From Seison nebaliae (lineage: Eukaryota > Rotifera > Pararotatoria > Seisonacea > Seisonidae): a stretch of DNA of 64,000 nt. The position numbers and the translations under genes were made by a program. The stretch is from NCBI GenBank assembly GCA_023231475.1, contig JALJEE010003011.1, positions 1 through 64,000 on the forward strand. Direction: 5' to 3'. Below are positions 11,268 through 23,500 of the stretch, piece by piece (position 1 is the first letter of the stretch; each line of letters starts with the position of its first letter). The notes under the pieces are model-generated. The model did no database searches. It was given only the letters and a program-made list of their open reading frames with translations, and was not told the origin of the DNA.

Positions 11268-14054
11268 CTATTTTCGATTTTGATATTTCTTGTCATCCGG
11301 ATCGACGTCAGCCAGAGGCAGATGTAGACGTTTCGTTGCGAAGAGATCGTTAAGGAATCGTCGATAATTAACTGCTAATCCCGATTGTTCGCAGTAAATA
11401 CTGTCACATTTCTCTTCTTTCGTCTCCAAAATATTTCTACCTTGGAGCATTTCATCGATAGCCGAATAATCAGCATTAAGAGATGATACAGCATATGTCT
11501 TCCAATTAAACGATCGAAGTATATCGAAATAATCGATAGCATCATTCTCTCGTTTCATAAAGTTTAAGAATTTATCAATCAACGGAATGGGAAGAAGACA
11601 ATGAGTAGAGATGATAGCATTTCTCACCTCCTCGAACGGTAGTCGTCCTATCATCAAATGGTCTCGATGTAAGAAGTTGAGTTTAAGTTCCTCTAACGAA
11701 TCATAATTTTGTTGTTTCAATTGTCTCTGTACTTCAATAATGATTTCACGACCATTTAATGGAATGTGATCGACATAACGATAATGTCGTGCTAACGTAT
11801 CGATCTCTTGTTGAGTGATGGTGGGAATGAATCTCTCTAATAAACATCGGAATGATCGATACGTCACATAGCCGGAACATGTAATGTCACATTCGTGAAA
11901 AATGGAAGTAAATTTATCTCTTCGCTGATTGAGTGGCTGGAGATGCATACGTCCCAATATAGTAGGCACATGAGATAACGGAAATTTCAATTCCTCTAAA
12001 ATATCATAAGTTTTCTCATCCGCATCGAAAATCTTATAAGGGATTCCTCTCAGATTAATCTCATTGCCAATTATTATATCTGCTAATGTTATGTATCGTT
12101 TTATGATAGGCAATCGATATCGATCACGGTTCAAATGTTTCGCTGTGTCAAAGCCAGAGAATGACTTCTTATCTGGTATCTCTATCACACTAATCGTATG
12201 ATCTTTCGGATAATAATTCAAAATGAATCTCTTCTCAGCATCCGATTTCTCCACCGGATCTACTAATCGAATACGATATCGTAATGATTCCGTTTCATAT
12301 TTATCCTGCAACTCATCCAAATATAATCGATCGAACGTGTAACGATTCATTAATTGGAGATTAGGATTCTTGTGAGTTGTGAAATCTTCGTCATCCGAAT
12401 CGCCGAATTGAGGCTCTTTCACCCAACCGAATTTTATCAATTCGTCTGGATCGACATCTTTATACATGGCTTTATAAGCATTCATTCTCACATAACGATT
12501 ACATCCCACCGTTTTATCTTTCTTACTCTTCTTCACTTTCCTCCTCATTACTTGCAATCCACCATTTCCATCTTCAACTTCAATCACTTGTTCTTCGTCC
12601 TCTTCTTCCGATGACGACGATGAAGATGATGATGAATTTGATGAAGATGATGATTGTTGAATATGTTTCATTCTCATCAAATTTCGTTTCATTATTCGCT
12701 TCTCATATCGTTTCGCCCTCTCCTTCTTCTTCTTTTCTCTTTCACGTTTCTCACGTCGTTTCTTCTCCTCTACCGTCTCATCAGCATTAATCATCAATTT
12801 CCTTTCTTCTTCCTCCAGACGTTCACGTCTCTCCTTCTCCTTTTCACGTCTCAAATACTTCTCAGGATTAGCAGCACGTCTACGATTACGTTTCTCATCT
12901 TTAATACGTTTCCGTTCATCTTTCTGTCTCTGGTGGACTAAACGGTCATAATCTACCGGTTCCATATCGTTGATTCCGTATTTAGTCAAATAGAAGTTTC
13001 TCGTAAACTGATCACAGTCAACTAGAAGGAATGGTCGATTATAAACATAAATCAATTCGCCAATCATTAGATCTTTGTCTTCATAATAATTAATAGGATC
13101 ATAACCGACGTTCAAATTATCGAACAGAAATCGACTAACGTTCGAACCGCCAAACGCGTTTAAGACACTTTTCGATGTCTCCTTTCCTGGTTGAGGAACG
13201 GGAAGAACATCTTTTGGTAATGGTTGTCTCTTAACAAATAATGTTGTTTCCGCCCGTCCACTATTGATGGGGAGGAGTTCACGAATTTCAATACTTTTAT
13301 CTGATAAGAAATAAAGTAGAATAAATCGTCGGACATCACCAAACATCGACTCACTGTCATCCCAGACAGCCCAAAATTTCAAGACTTGACGATCATATTT
13401 CAAGAACGGTGCCAATTTATCGAACGAATGATAAGGACGTAACGGTTGTGCAATGTCGTCCATGTAATGTACTCGATATTTGACATATTCGTCAATGGGA
13501 AGATTCGATTCATCCATATTCTCCTTCATCTCAACACCATATTCTCGATGAAGATGGTCGCGAGTGAATGCGTCACACCAATAAATGAGAATCTGTCGAC
13601 CACCAACACAAATGATGTTACCAATGATTAAGTCTCGAGGACGATATGGTCGATTCGTACAAGGATTAATTACCAACGTTTTCCTCAGATAGAGACCGTG
13701 TTGGAAACCACTATTGACTATTTTCGGTTTACTTATTTCGATTTTACCATCTAAAGTGAAATATCTTATAATAAAATGATGAATGACATACTGATCCTTC
13801 TCGGCTATGTTGAGATCTCGAGTGAATCCTTTATACGTCAGAATGAGATCATAATTGACGTGTTGGAAGGAATGTTGAGGTAATGTGGGGGAAATAGGTC
13901 GAGAAAAATGTTCATTAAATTCAGAAATTCGAGTTGGTTCGTTATTGCCAACGTAGCCACTCTCGATAATGGGTTTCTTTTCAACAATTCTCTTTCTCAA
14001 ATCGCAAGTGGTGATGGGTTTAGGTCGCCTCATCGCTCCGATTTTATTGATCAT
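11268..14054 (-). CDS. EFHC: EFHC-family axonemal protein with three DM10 domains and an EF-hand
   Basis: This 928-codon single frame has the EFHC1/EFHC2/RIB72 architecture. DM10-1 is at about residues 75-180 and ends FTRDHLHREYG. DM10-2 is at about 227-375 (KFWAVWDDSESMFGD, matching the family 'RFYAVWDD..SMFG', and DCDQFTRNFYLTKYG). DM10-3 is at about 571-690 (RYRIRLVDP, then FDADEKTYDILEE). A single EF-hand-like loop sits near 716-738 (DITCSGYVTY). The family lines the inside of ciliary doublet microtubules. The EF-hand lacks the usual Glu at loop position 12, so calcium binding is doubtful. A Lys/Glu-rich then Ser/Glu-rich insert (about 385-520) separates DM10-2 from DM10-3. I cannot choose between EFHC1 and EFHC2. 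A possible acceptor lies just upstream of the chosen ATG, so a non-coding first exon may exist. Confidence 0.88.
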   Translation of the reverse strand: MINKIGAMRRPKPITTCDLRKRIVEKKPIIESGYVGNNEPTRISEFNEHFSRPISPTLPQHSFQHVNYDLILTYKGFTRDLNIAEKDQYVIHHFIIRYFTLDGKIEISKPKIVNSGFQHGLYLRKTLVINPCTNRPYRPRDLIIGNIICVGGRQILIYWCDAFTRDHLHREYGVEMKENMDESNLPIDEYVKYRVHYMDDIAQPLRPYHSFDKLAPFLKYDRQVLKFWAVWDDSESMFGDVRRFILLYFLSDKSIEIRELLPINSGRAETTLFVKRQPLPKDVLPVPQPGKETSKSVLNAFGGSNVSRFLFDNLNVGYDPINYYEDKDLMIGELIYVYNRPFLLVDCDQFTRNFYLTKYGINDMEPVDYDRLVHQRQKDERKRIKDEKRNRRRAANPEKYLRREKEKERRERLEEEERKLMINADETVEEKKRREKREREKKKKERAKRYEKRIMKRNLMRMKHIQQSSSSSNSSSSSSSSSEEEDEEQVIEVEDGNGGLQVMRRKVKKSKKDKTVGCNRYVRMNAYKAMYKDVDPDELIKFGWVKEPQFGDSDDEDFTTHKNPNLQLMNRYTFDRLYLDELQDKYETESLRYRIRLVDPVEKSDAEKRFILNYYPKDHTISVIEIPDKKSFSGFDTAKHLNRDRYRLPIIKRYITLADIIIGNEINLRGIPYKIFDADEKTYDILEELKFPLSHVPTILGRMHLQPLNQRRDKFTSIFHECDITCSGYVTYRSFRCLLERFIPTITQQEIDTLARHYRYVDHIPLNGREIIIEVQRQLKQQNYDSLEELKLNFLHRDHLMIGRLPFEEVRNAIISTHCLLPIPLIDKFLNFMKRENDAIDYFDILRSFNWKTYAVSSLNADYSAIDEMLQGRNILETKEEKCDSIYCEQSGLAVNYRRFLNDLFATKRLHLPLADVDPDDKKYQNRK

Positions 14055-14267
14055 CTTCTCGTCGAAATAGAAGGAAGTTCTACAAAGAAAAATTTCGTTA
14101 AATCAATTTCGTCCAATTCGAATTATTGTGGACAGTCGAGAATATAAAAATGAAAAAGAAATTGTTTTGCGCGTTCCAATCTAACAATTTATTTTTATTC
14201 AAAATAATTTATCATTCATAAATTCTTCAATTGTTCAATATTTTATATTGAAACATTTCTTTACATT

Positions 14268-14921
14268 TTACCCATCCAATATCTTCTTCTCTTCTTCATC
14301 TTCTTCTGGTATCTTCTGTAAATTATCGAATTTCTGATATTGAATCTCTTCAGTTCGTCTCATTAACTTCTCGTCATTATTCTCATTTGATGAATCGTCA
14401 ATTATTTCCTCTTCCTTCTCTTTTATTTTTTCTTCTTCTTTTTCCAATTTTTCTTTGGCACCTTCCTCTTCCAACTTCTGTTGTTGTTGTTGTTGTTGTT
14501 GCTCTTCTTCTAATAATCGTTTTGCATTGACTATGAATTCTAATACAGTCGGTTGTTTCTTAGTTTGTTGTTCCTCTAATCTCTCGATTTCTAATCGTAT
14601 TTTCTCATTGAGTAATTTACGATAAGTTGAGTCATATTCGAGAATAATGGCAAGAAAAAATAATCCCAATAAGAGAAGAACGATACCAGCTAATGCAGCT
14701 GTTAATTGAGCAAAGAGGGCCAATGCCACATCTTTCTTATTTGCTCGATTGAGGATGTCGAGTGCGGTATAAATGACGGCTAATAAGAATATGGGTATAC
14801 AGATGGCGATTAATGGTGAGTAGATTCGACATGATCTGAATCGATGTAAATGGATATCGCGTCTAACACTCTTCTCCATTTCTTTCGCTTTCTGTTTCTC
14901 CATATCATTCTCCATCATCAC
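14268..14921 (-). CDS. Small two-helix membrane protein with coiled-coil tail, unknown
   Basis: The 217-codon frame starts MMMENDMEKQ. It has two strong hydrophobic segments (about residues 35-56 and 67-95) joined by a short polar loop, and then a highly charged Glu/Lys/Gln tail with a poly-Q run encoded by CAA/CAG and coiled-coil-like Leu/Glu spacing. The hydrophobic pattern and the absence of random AT-rich composition argue that it is real. No family is recognised. It lies 213 bp upstream of the EFHC-like gene on the same strand, but nothing suggests a functional link. Confidence 0.6.
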   Translation of the reverse strand: MMMENDMEKQKAKEMEKSVRRDIHLHRFRSCRIYSPLIAICIPIFLLAVIYTALDILNRANKKDVALALFAQLTAALAGIVLLLLGLFFLAIILEYDSTYRKLLNEKIRLEIERLEEQQTKKQPTVLEFIVNAKRLLEEEQQQQQQQQKLEEEGAKEKLEKEEEKIKEKEEEIIDDSSNENNDEKLMRRTEEIQYQKFDNLQKIPEEDEEEKKILDG

Positions 14922-16099
14922 AACCGAATTCGATCGATTTTGAAAGTCCTTAAAATATATTGGCTCTTGAAGAAGTTCGATGACGATATGACGATGACGA
15001 TGATGATGATGTACCTTCTTTCTTACAACAACATCTCACACTGTATATATACCACTATTTATAGTTCTTGAACTTGTTATTTATGTTTCAACTCGACAAC
15101 ACAACAATCTTAATGAGAAACAATGAAATTTTTTCCTTTAATTTTACTCGCTACCTATTCTCTTCGAGAAGAAATCACAATTCTACTCTCCTCTCATTTA
15201 TATACTGCTTCACTTTGCTTAATCTAACCGATTAAAAAACGAATCGATTTATCGATTTTCTTTCATCTGCCTTATTATCGCATTGTTAACAACAGACTGA
15301 CAAACCAAAAAAAGACAAATTCATTATTTCTTCTCCAACAGCAATTCCTCTTCCTCTCTCTCTGTCTCTCTCTCTCTCTCTTTCATTTCTCCAAATCACA
15401 ATGTTGGACGATTTAATCCGATAAAGCAAATATTTCATTAGCCTCAAGTAATTTCTCCAACAACACCAAATCATGACATTTCATATTGGAATGTTGTTCC
15501 ATTTTCACTTAAGGCAATTCATGCCATTACCGTCATCAAAGCATCTGACCAAATATTTAATTAATTTCCTCCAAAAATGAATGCAAACAACTTATAAGGA
15601 ACCAATGAAACTAGGTCAATCTCCCATTTCAATCGTTGCCCAACAGAACATTTCCAACTAGAACGAAATAGATTTCATGAACTTCGAAAAAATTCATTTG
15701 ACAATTCCAAATTTTTATGTTCATTCAACCGACATCAGAAGTGCATTTAATTTTGTATGTATAAGTTAGTTCCTTTCTTCTAAATAATTATGCACATAAA
15801 AAAAGCCTTAAAAAGAAGGTTTCATTCATTAATAAGGGAAAAGAGAAATGATTTTATTTGAAAGAAAATTATCAATAATTTTACCGTTCCAACTTCCTTC
15901 CGTAAACTTTGTCTTTATACCTAAAATGATGTAAATCTAATGGAAATTATGAAAATTAATTTAGAGAATAATTCTCTTCAAGAATCGTTTTTAGAAGGAA
16001 AATGATTTTGATGAAAAAAGAAAAGATGTCTATAAAAAGATTTCTGTGTGTGTTTGTGTGTGTGTGTGCTTTGTGAGCTCAATGAAGGATGAGTTTATT
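14922..16099. other. Intergenic region with CT and GT repeats
   Basis: No coding frame is supported. A CT/TC run lies at 15351-15382, and a GT run at 16044-16069 falls just past the exportin-2 stop. The rest is AT-rich and probably holds the small membrane protein's promoter and the exportin-2 3' end. Confidence 0.6.
15351..15382. repeat. (CT)n microsatellite
   Basis: This is a CT dinucleotide run with one GT interruption. The antisense frame over it (ERERERDRERGR) is an artefact of the repeat. Confidence 0.9.
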
Positions 16100-19000
16100 T
16101 CAGACGGTTTTCTGTTGATTTGTACATTCGGATAAGATGTTAAATACATCAGAATGAAGATTTTGAATGAAATCATTTTCTGCTCCATGATATTCGATTT
16201 CCAAGAATTTTTGGAATTGAGAGAATATATAAATTAGTATATTGTTATTCTTAAATAAATCATCGAACATATCATTCTCTAGGAGAAGGGTGAATAATAA
16301 ATGATCTTTCTTTCTTGCTTCGGTTGAGACTGCTGGTAAAACCGTTCCATGATTCGTGGAGATGTCGGTATGAATCGTATTAAGAATGAGATCGTTCATT
16401 CCAATAATCTCACGGAAACGATCTTCCTCCAAATGGAATTTGATAGCATTCTCCATTTGTAAACGATGTGAATCGTTAAATTTAGTGCCATTCGTTTTTG
16501 TGAAAATAAAAAAGAAATTGAGGAGATTAGGAAGAAATTCATGATACTTTCCCGAACGTTTAGCGATCATTGGACAATGGAAGAATAAGGATGTTAATCC
16601 ACCAGTTATACATTTCAATTCGGGAATAGAAACTCGAACATGGAACATATTCTCATCGAACAATTTGGAAAAAAGGAATTTTATTCCATTTGGTGATAAT
16701 GAATCGATGAGATCGATGATAATTTCATTTCCAAAAATATGACAAGTAACCACGAAGAATAAAAGGACACCAATATGAAATTTGGGAAGATCGACGAGTT
16801 TCATTTGTTGAAAGACGAGAATATAAATTTTGGGAATGAAATCGTTCATATCTTTCTTCTCATAATTAATCATCATTGAAATGAGTAAACTGAATGCTAA
16901 ATGATCAGATCGACCGACTTGTACTAACTTCTGAAAGATTCCGAGAAGATTCGACAATTTGGACATTAATAAATTTTTAAATTTTTCTGATTTATTTGGA
17001 ACGTAATTGAGAGCGATTAATGTTCGAATGAGAATTGATTGTGGTGGTTTTCCCGTTAACCATAATGGTGGTTTGATGATATGATTGAATAATTCAAAAT
17101 AGAATTCGGGTAATTCAGGAATCGCTGAATCTTTCCGTTTCGATAATAGATATCTCGTTTCCAACAATAAACAAATGAGTTGGAAGGCATATGTTGTGAA
17201 TTCGTCTTCATTCGAGAGAATTTGTTGAATAATAGGAATAAAAACATTTTCGAATGATTCGAGAGCAGCACCACCAACATTTGCTACCGCAATTCTCAAT
17301 AATAACGAATCGATTTCAAAGAGACAATGATTATAAGTTGCATTCTTCGGTTCTTTCACAATAACTTGTGTTCGTTCAATGAAGAATGTCATCAGATCTC
17401 CCATATGTTTCATGACGAGATCCGGTTTCGCTGATAATGTTCTCAACATTGCTCGAATTATATAATTATTCGTTTCACTACCTTGTTTGAGGAATGCATG
17501 ATATAATAATTGGAGTAATGTATCAAAATGATTATTTAACATTACATCATCAATAATTGGTTGTTGTGTATTTGAATCTTTCAATAATAATAATCCTTCA
17601 ACACATCTTGCTGCATATGAATGAATAACCATTGATTCATCATTTAATGTCTTTGTAATTAATGGGAAAATTTGACAGATTTCATCATTTGTGAAATGAT
17701 TACGAAATGAATAAATAAATTTTATTCCAGCACCTTTCAAAATCGGATGTGTTTTCTCACTCTCAAAATCATCGATGAGACAATCACGGAAAAATTGATG
17801 AAGATCAATATGATCATTAATCGTCGTCACACCAAAACGTGAAGTGATTTGTTTGGCGCAGATTCCATTCACTAATGAAATGGAAACGTATTTCAATTGC
17901 CAATTATCCGTTGGATTCTCATGATATTGAGTGAATGATCGTTGAATGAATAACATGAACAAACTGAGAACTCTCTCTCTCAAATCAGATGATTCTACTA
18001 AATTCTTGATTAATTCTAATGCTGATCGATTTCTTGTCTCTCCTTCACTATTCTCCAAATCTGCAACGATATAATCTTCGGGATTATCAGTAAAGTCTTC
18101 GATATCTTTCTCACGTAATTGTAAATTATTGATGACCATTTCTTCACATAATTTCTGCACTTCGATATCCTCTTTAAAAATTTGTTGGACGAACATTTTC
18201 TTCTTGATTAACGTTCCGATGAATGCGAGAGCCGAACACACCAATTGATCATGTGTGCTATCCGTCTTGGATGGATCTAATGTCTCTGCACTACACGCGA
18301 CGAATTTCAAAAGAAAAGGATTGAATTCTACATCATATTTCTCCGCATATAAAGTGACACATCGATAGATTTGTGATTTCAAATCGTCGATATCTGATGG
18401 ATCGACGGGTGGATATTTGAATGATAATAATTGAACGAAAACATTCAACCAATATTCCATATTATCTTCGAAGAATTCTGGAAATTCCTGATAATTTAAC
18501 GAATAGAAAATTTTCGTTATTAAAGTTTGAGTGGTAAGATAAAGATTGAAATTCTTCAAATCCGATTCTGTCGCCGCTTTCTCCAAAAACTTGAAAGTTA
18601 TTCCGAAAAATTCTTTCAGTCGTTCACCAATCACGTCGATGACGTGTTTGATTTCCATCCATAAACGGTTTGACTTCGATTCGTGACGATATCGTTTCAC
18701 GATCAAATTGATGGTTTGGAGAATGGATATATTCACTGAATAATCATTAACATTTATTCGAGTGATTAAATCTTCCATCAATGACGGCCAAGTTTCCATG
18801 AAATAAGTTTTTGATATTAACGAGATACATTCAATGAGATGTCGTTGTGTTATCGACGACGAATTTACCATTCCATTAATCAATTCATTCTTCAAACAAT
18901 TCTTATCATCACCATCAATAATTAACGTCTCTCTTTCTTCAACATCATCTTCTGTCCAATTTTTCTTGATGAAATTCTTGAGAGCGATCGATGCCGCGAC

Positions 19001-19276
19001 TGCTCCATTCACGTTCTTACTTAATAAAGAAATCTTTAATAATATCGGTCCATAATTCGGACGACGACTCGTCTCCTCCAAATAATTTTCTGCATCACGA
19101 CGTTCTTTGTCGTTTGGACTAATCGTTTTATTCAAGAAATCCATCAACTTCTCCACATCTCCATCATTCAACATCTCTGACGACGATCCATTTGAACCGT
19201 TAGATGACGAACCCACTTTTCCTAAATTCAAATCAGACGACGTTTGACCATTCGAGAACGAAAGCGACGGTTGCAT
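16100..19276 (-). CDS. CSE1L: Exportin-2 (importin-alpha re-exporter)
   Basis: This single frame of 1,058 codons aligns in my reading with CSE1/CAS from end to end. It opens with an N-terminal importin-beta-type repeat (LNKTISPNDKERRDAENYLE, then ALKNFIKKNW, matching 'TFKNYIKRNW'). KRYRHESKSNRLWMEIKHVID follows, and then SLNYQEFPEFFEDNMEYW, which is almost identical to the family's PEFFEDNME segment. PEDYIVADLENSEGETRNRSA and the Cse1 C-terminal HEAT repeats complete it. The protein carries importin-alpha back to the cytoplasm with RanGTP. It is about 90 residues longer than the human protein, partly because of a Ser/Gly/Asn-rich N-terminal extension of about 40 residues. The start chosen is the first in-frame ATG. 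No intron is needed. Confidence 0.95.
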   Translation of the reverse strand: MQPSLSFSNGQTSSDLNLGKVGSSSNGSNGSSSEMLNDGDVEKLMDFLNKTISPNDKERRDAENYLEETSRRPNYGPILLKISLLSKNVNGAVAASIALKNFIKKNWTEDDVEERETLIIDGDDKNCLKNELINGMVNSSSITQRHLIECISLISKTYFMETWPSLMEDLITRINVNDYSVNISILQTINLIVKRYRHESKSNRLWMEIKHVIDVIGERLKEFFGITFKFLEKAATESDLKNFNLYLTTQTLITKIFYSLNYQEFPEFFEDNMEYWLNVFVQLLSFKYPPVDPSDIDDLKSQIYRCVTLYAEKYDVEFNPFLLKFVACSAETLDPSKTDSTHDQLVCSALAFIGTLIKKKMFVQQIFKEDIEVQKLCEEMVINNLQLREKDIEDFTDNPEDYIVADLENSEGETRNRSALELIKNLVESSDLRERVLSLFMLFIQRSFTQYHENPTDNWQLKYVSISLVNGICAKQITSRFGVTTINDHIDLHQFFRDCLIDDFESEKTHPILKGAGIKFIYSFRNHFTNDEICQIFPLITKTLNDESMVIHSYAARCVEGLLLLKDSNTQQPIIDDVMLNNHFDTLLQLLYHAFLKQGSETNNYIIRAMLRTLSAKPDLVMKHMGDLMTFFIERTQVIVKEPKNATYNHCLFEIDSLLLRIAVANVGGAALESFENVFIPIIQQILSNEDEFTTYAFQLICLLLETRYLLSKRKDSAIPELPEFYFELFNHIIKPPLWLTGKPPQSILIRTLIALNYVPNKSEKFKNLLMSKLSNLLGIFQKLVQVGRSDHLAFSLLISMMINYEKKDMNDFIPKIYILVFQQMKLVDLPKFHIGVLLFFVVTCHIFGNEIIIDLIDSLSPNGIKFLFSKLFDENMFHVRVSIPELKCITGGLTSLFFHCPMIAKRSGKYHEFLPNLLNFFFIFTKTNGTKFNDSHRLQMENAIKFHLEEDRFREIIGMNDLILNTIHTDISTNHGTVLPAVSTEARKKDHLLFTLLLENDMFDDLFKNNNILIYIFSQFQKFLEIEYHGAENDFIQNLHSDVFNILSECTNQQKTV

Positions 19277-20582
19277 ATTAGATGCACAAAAAAAATGCTG
19301 CTCTAATAAATCTGTTAAAAGAATAGGAATATCAAATTTAAAGAGAATTATATGCTTTAAAGAAAGGAATTATCCGTAAAAAATAGGAAAATCTGATATT
19401 GGAAAAAGAGATAAAAAAAATTTGAGAGGACGATAGAAGGAGGAAATGTAAAAATGATGGTTGGAAATTTTTTAAAATTATTTTTTTTTGAAATGTTATC
19501 GTGTTTGTTAGAAGCCAAACATTTGAATGTGTAAACAGTTAAATAATTTTATTAAAAATCAATTTAAAACATGAAATTTCTCCCTTTCCAAAATTCTCAT
19601 CGATGAAATTGTTGAGAGAAGAAATGGTTCATTTCCTTTATTTGTGTGTGTGTCTGTGTCTTACGTTCAATAAGCTTATGATGTTTTATTCCTTTGAAAG
19701 TTCGAATTTTCCAAAATTTTTTTCATTATACAATTTTCCAATTTTCTTATCCTCCACTTCACTTTGAAATGTTGAGATTTGTATGAATATTATTTGGAAT
19801 TCGAATATTTTGCACTAATTTAATTTGAATAGTTTCATTGTCTTCCATTCAATTAAGCAACATTATTCCGTCATCGTCACTATTTCTATTATTTCACATC
19901 AAATGAATAACACACACGAACCGAATGAGGGGAAAATTACGATTGCCGAAGTTACATTTTTTCTCTCCACAATTTTCTAAATCAACCAAATTTTTCCAGA
20001 GGAAAAAATTGACTTTACTTCTCCGAATGTTAAACGATCGTCTGGAACAATCATTAGATAATGAATTGGGAAATAAATCGGAAGTAAAAAAGAAAAAATG
20101 ACGAAGAACAATGATTGGGGAGGAAACAGTCGTTTCAATCTATATCTTTCTTATTTTCATCATTTTCATTTAACTGCTCAACAATCTCCTTTTGATCTCT
20201 AGTCACAATTTAAGTCTTTTATTAACGACCTCTCTCTATTATATTTATTACTAGTCAACGTTTTCTTATTGTTTTTGTTGTTGTACGAATCTTCACAATT
20301 TTCCTCCATTATTCTCTTTTTTTTATCATCCACTTTTTTTTGATGTGCAATTTTATTTCACAAAAACAATTTTTATATCGTATTGTCATTCTACAAAATT
20401 TTTACAAATCTTTTTCCATTCGAATAATTTATAAAGAGACAACTTAAACAAATATTTATTTTATATAGAATTGTTTTCATATTTTTCTTCCCAAGATCTT
20501 TTTCCTTTGTTGATTGAATCAAGGAGATTATTTTGAATAGACGAAGAAATTTCAAAGAACTGACATTCAATTTTCATTCATC
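19277..20582. promoter_or_regulatory. Divergent intergenic region between CSE1L and LIN9
   Basis: The two genes are transcribed away from each other across 1.3 kb of AT-rich DNA with no supportable frame, so both promoters should lie here. A TATATAGA-like word at about 20462 is upstream of the LIN9 start. A short GT run occurs near 19642-19660. The assignment as promoter is inference from layout. Confidence 0.5.
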
Positions 20583-23500
20583 ATGATTGATGATAAAGTG
20601 TTCGATAAAGATCGTCTATGCAATTCAGCAACGGCGAGTTTACGACAAAATAGTTCATTGAATTTCATTGCAAATGAATGGTTCATTCCGAATACGGATG
20701 TGACTCTCGTCGATCAACGAAGTGATTATCAGGCATGTCTTCATGAAGATTTTCCTTTGTTGAATCAACGATTATTATATCAAAAAGAATGGTATTTTAT
20801 TCGATGTTTATTGGGGAATGCGAGACGATGTTCTCAATCCTTTTTTATGGAAGAGAAGAAATTATTATATGAGAAAAGAAAAAAAGTACGAGCATTACAA
20901 CAACGGAAAATAAGTGAAAGTAAATTTGAAGATTTTAAAGATTTAGGAGAACGGATTCCTGTACCATTAGTTATTGGTAATAAAGTGATCGCTCGAACAC
21001 GTGGAACAAATACGAAAGAAATCGGATTTTTCAATGGAACAATTCGTGCTGTTGATACGGTGGATAATACTTATCGAATAGAATTTGATAAAGTGACATT
21101 AGGAACGAGAACAATTTGTGATTTGGATGTTCGATTGAATGAATTCGCTTTGGAATATATGATGATTAAGAACTTCTTACGAAAACATCGTTTTTATAAG
21201 ACGACGGCAAATGTGCCATTAACGGAAAGTAGTTTACATGATTTGCGACCAAATCGTGAGAGAAAACATCGACAACAATTACAATTGCAACATGGACGAA
21301 GAAATCGTGGACGAATGTCGAGTAATAATAAACATTCATCACATCGTCATCATCGACCCAAATCACCACAAGAAGAAGAAGTTGTCGTAGAAGATAAAGA
21401 TAATTCGGATGAAGATACAGCCATCAAACATTTCCGTAATGCGATGCCGATGATGATTAAATTGAGAATGAATGGTGACAAATTGGGACCTTATCCATTC
21501 ACATTCCTGTTGTTAGTTGTGCGTTGGGCTCGTGCCATTGAAATGAAACATCGATATATTCGATTGATGAAAGAAGTGAATGATGAATGTGAAATGATGT
21601 CATCATTTCACATACCATTAGAGAATAGACATGCGACGAAATTGATGAATTTAGTGAGGAATAGTGGAAGATTGAATCGAGATATTCGATCATTCTCACC
21701 TAATATCAAACCATTTCTTGATAACGTTTTCATTTATTATCGAGAGAAATATCCACATTATGAACAACCGGCAATTTCAAATTCGATGCGAATGCAATTC
21801 TCACCCAGTTTCCTCGCACCTAATCCAAATTTGTTAAATCCACATTTAAATCCCAATAATTCAATGATGAAATATACAGCAAGTGGACAATTGGTACCAA
21901 GTGGTACACCACTTCGACGTCAAGGTCATTATCAGATATTGGGTAATAGTATGCAACATTCACGTCATCAACAGATGCATATGAGACAAGATTTGATGGG
22001 GAAAGATATTCTAACAAATTATAATTATGATCCACTCACTTTCTCTCATTATTTCTATAAGAACGGAGAATTTGTTATCGATATCGGGAAGGAACATCCA
22101 AATTACCATTTCAAAATCGATATGAATCTACTTCATTCCATGTCACTTAATGAACTTTATTTGAATGGAGAGAATTATGATAAATTGATGAATGTGGTGG
22201 ATAGTAGTGGAGAGATGGAGACGATGGAAAAAGATGAAGAAAAATCGAATGAGGAGAATAGTTTATATGAAGAAGATCATCAAAGAACAGCTATTTTCAC
22301 CGCATCCGAATTATATGAACGAAATATTAATGAATGTCGACAAGATATTTTGTATTATCTTCGATCTCATCAACATCTTCAATTGAGTACAACTGTCGTG
22401 GAATTGATTTCTCGATTATCTGGTTTATTCTATACATTGGGCGATATTTCTTCTTCAAAAATTTTAAAAAATCGAACGACTGTCGGAAGTGCTGGAGCGA
22501 TGAATGTCTTCAACACGGAAATCTTATCAATGTTGAAGAGTTTGGGATATAGGAGATGTATGAGATTCTTTAAAAATGTTATCATTTCTAAATTCAAATC
22601 ATTGACAAAAGCATCCTTACATTATGGTTCTTTATTCGCTTCCTTTATGGAACCGACGATGGTTCTCATGGAAAACGAAACGGAAATGATTGATAAATCA
22701 GATTGGAGTCAATTGTATGAAAGTCAACCCTCCTCCAAACTGGAAAGCATTCGACAATCATTAGAATTAAAAGCGATTTGGGATCTCTTTCTCGATTTTT
22801 TCATTACTGCTGAAGTGGAAAAAATAACGATGACACCACCTGCCATCAACGCTTCCGTTGAAATGTTCATGTCGAAAATGTCACCAATGAATTATCAGGA
22901 ACGATTGAGATATGTCATATCAGGAAAGATGAATATGGTGAGAGCGGCAATATTATCTCGATTATTCAATTATGATCAAATCAAAATTTTATTGAGAATT
23001 CTTTCCTTCAATTCAGTTAATCGGATTTATTTCGACGAAGAATTATTAGCACGTGCCGATTTGTTTAGTGATTATCAAAGATTGAAATTAGAATGTCGAA
23101 TGAATTATTGGACGAATTATTCGATTCTTCGAATTAATCGTCTCCAACCGATTTATCGAGAAATATCGCGTCGTAAACGAATGAATGAATCGATGGCCAT
23201 CGATTATTGTATGACAGTCCGACGTCAATTGAATGGGGAAGAATGGTATATTTTGAGGAAGATCGAAAGTCTCAAACAAAAGGAATTGCATGGTCAAACT
23301 ATGAAAAAGATAAAAAATTTAAAAATAAAAGATGAATCTGTGATGAAATCGAATATGAAATCGAAGAAAATCAAAGAAGATTTGAAGAAGAAGAAAAAGA
23401 AGGAGAATAAAAAACAGATTCCTTATGAATCTGTTCGATTGAGATCGATCATTTTAGATGCACTCAATCCCGTTGAATTAGCAACGAGAGAAGAGGTTAA

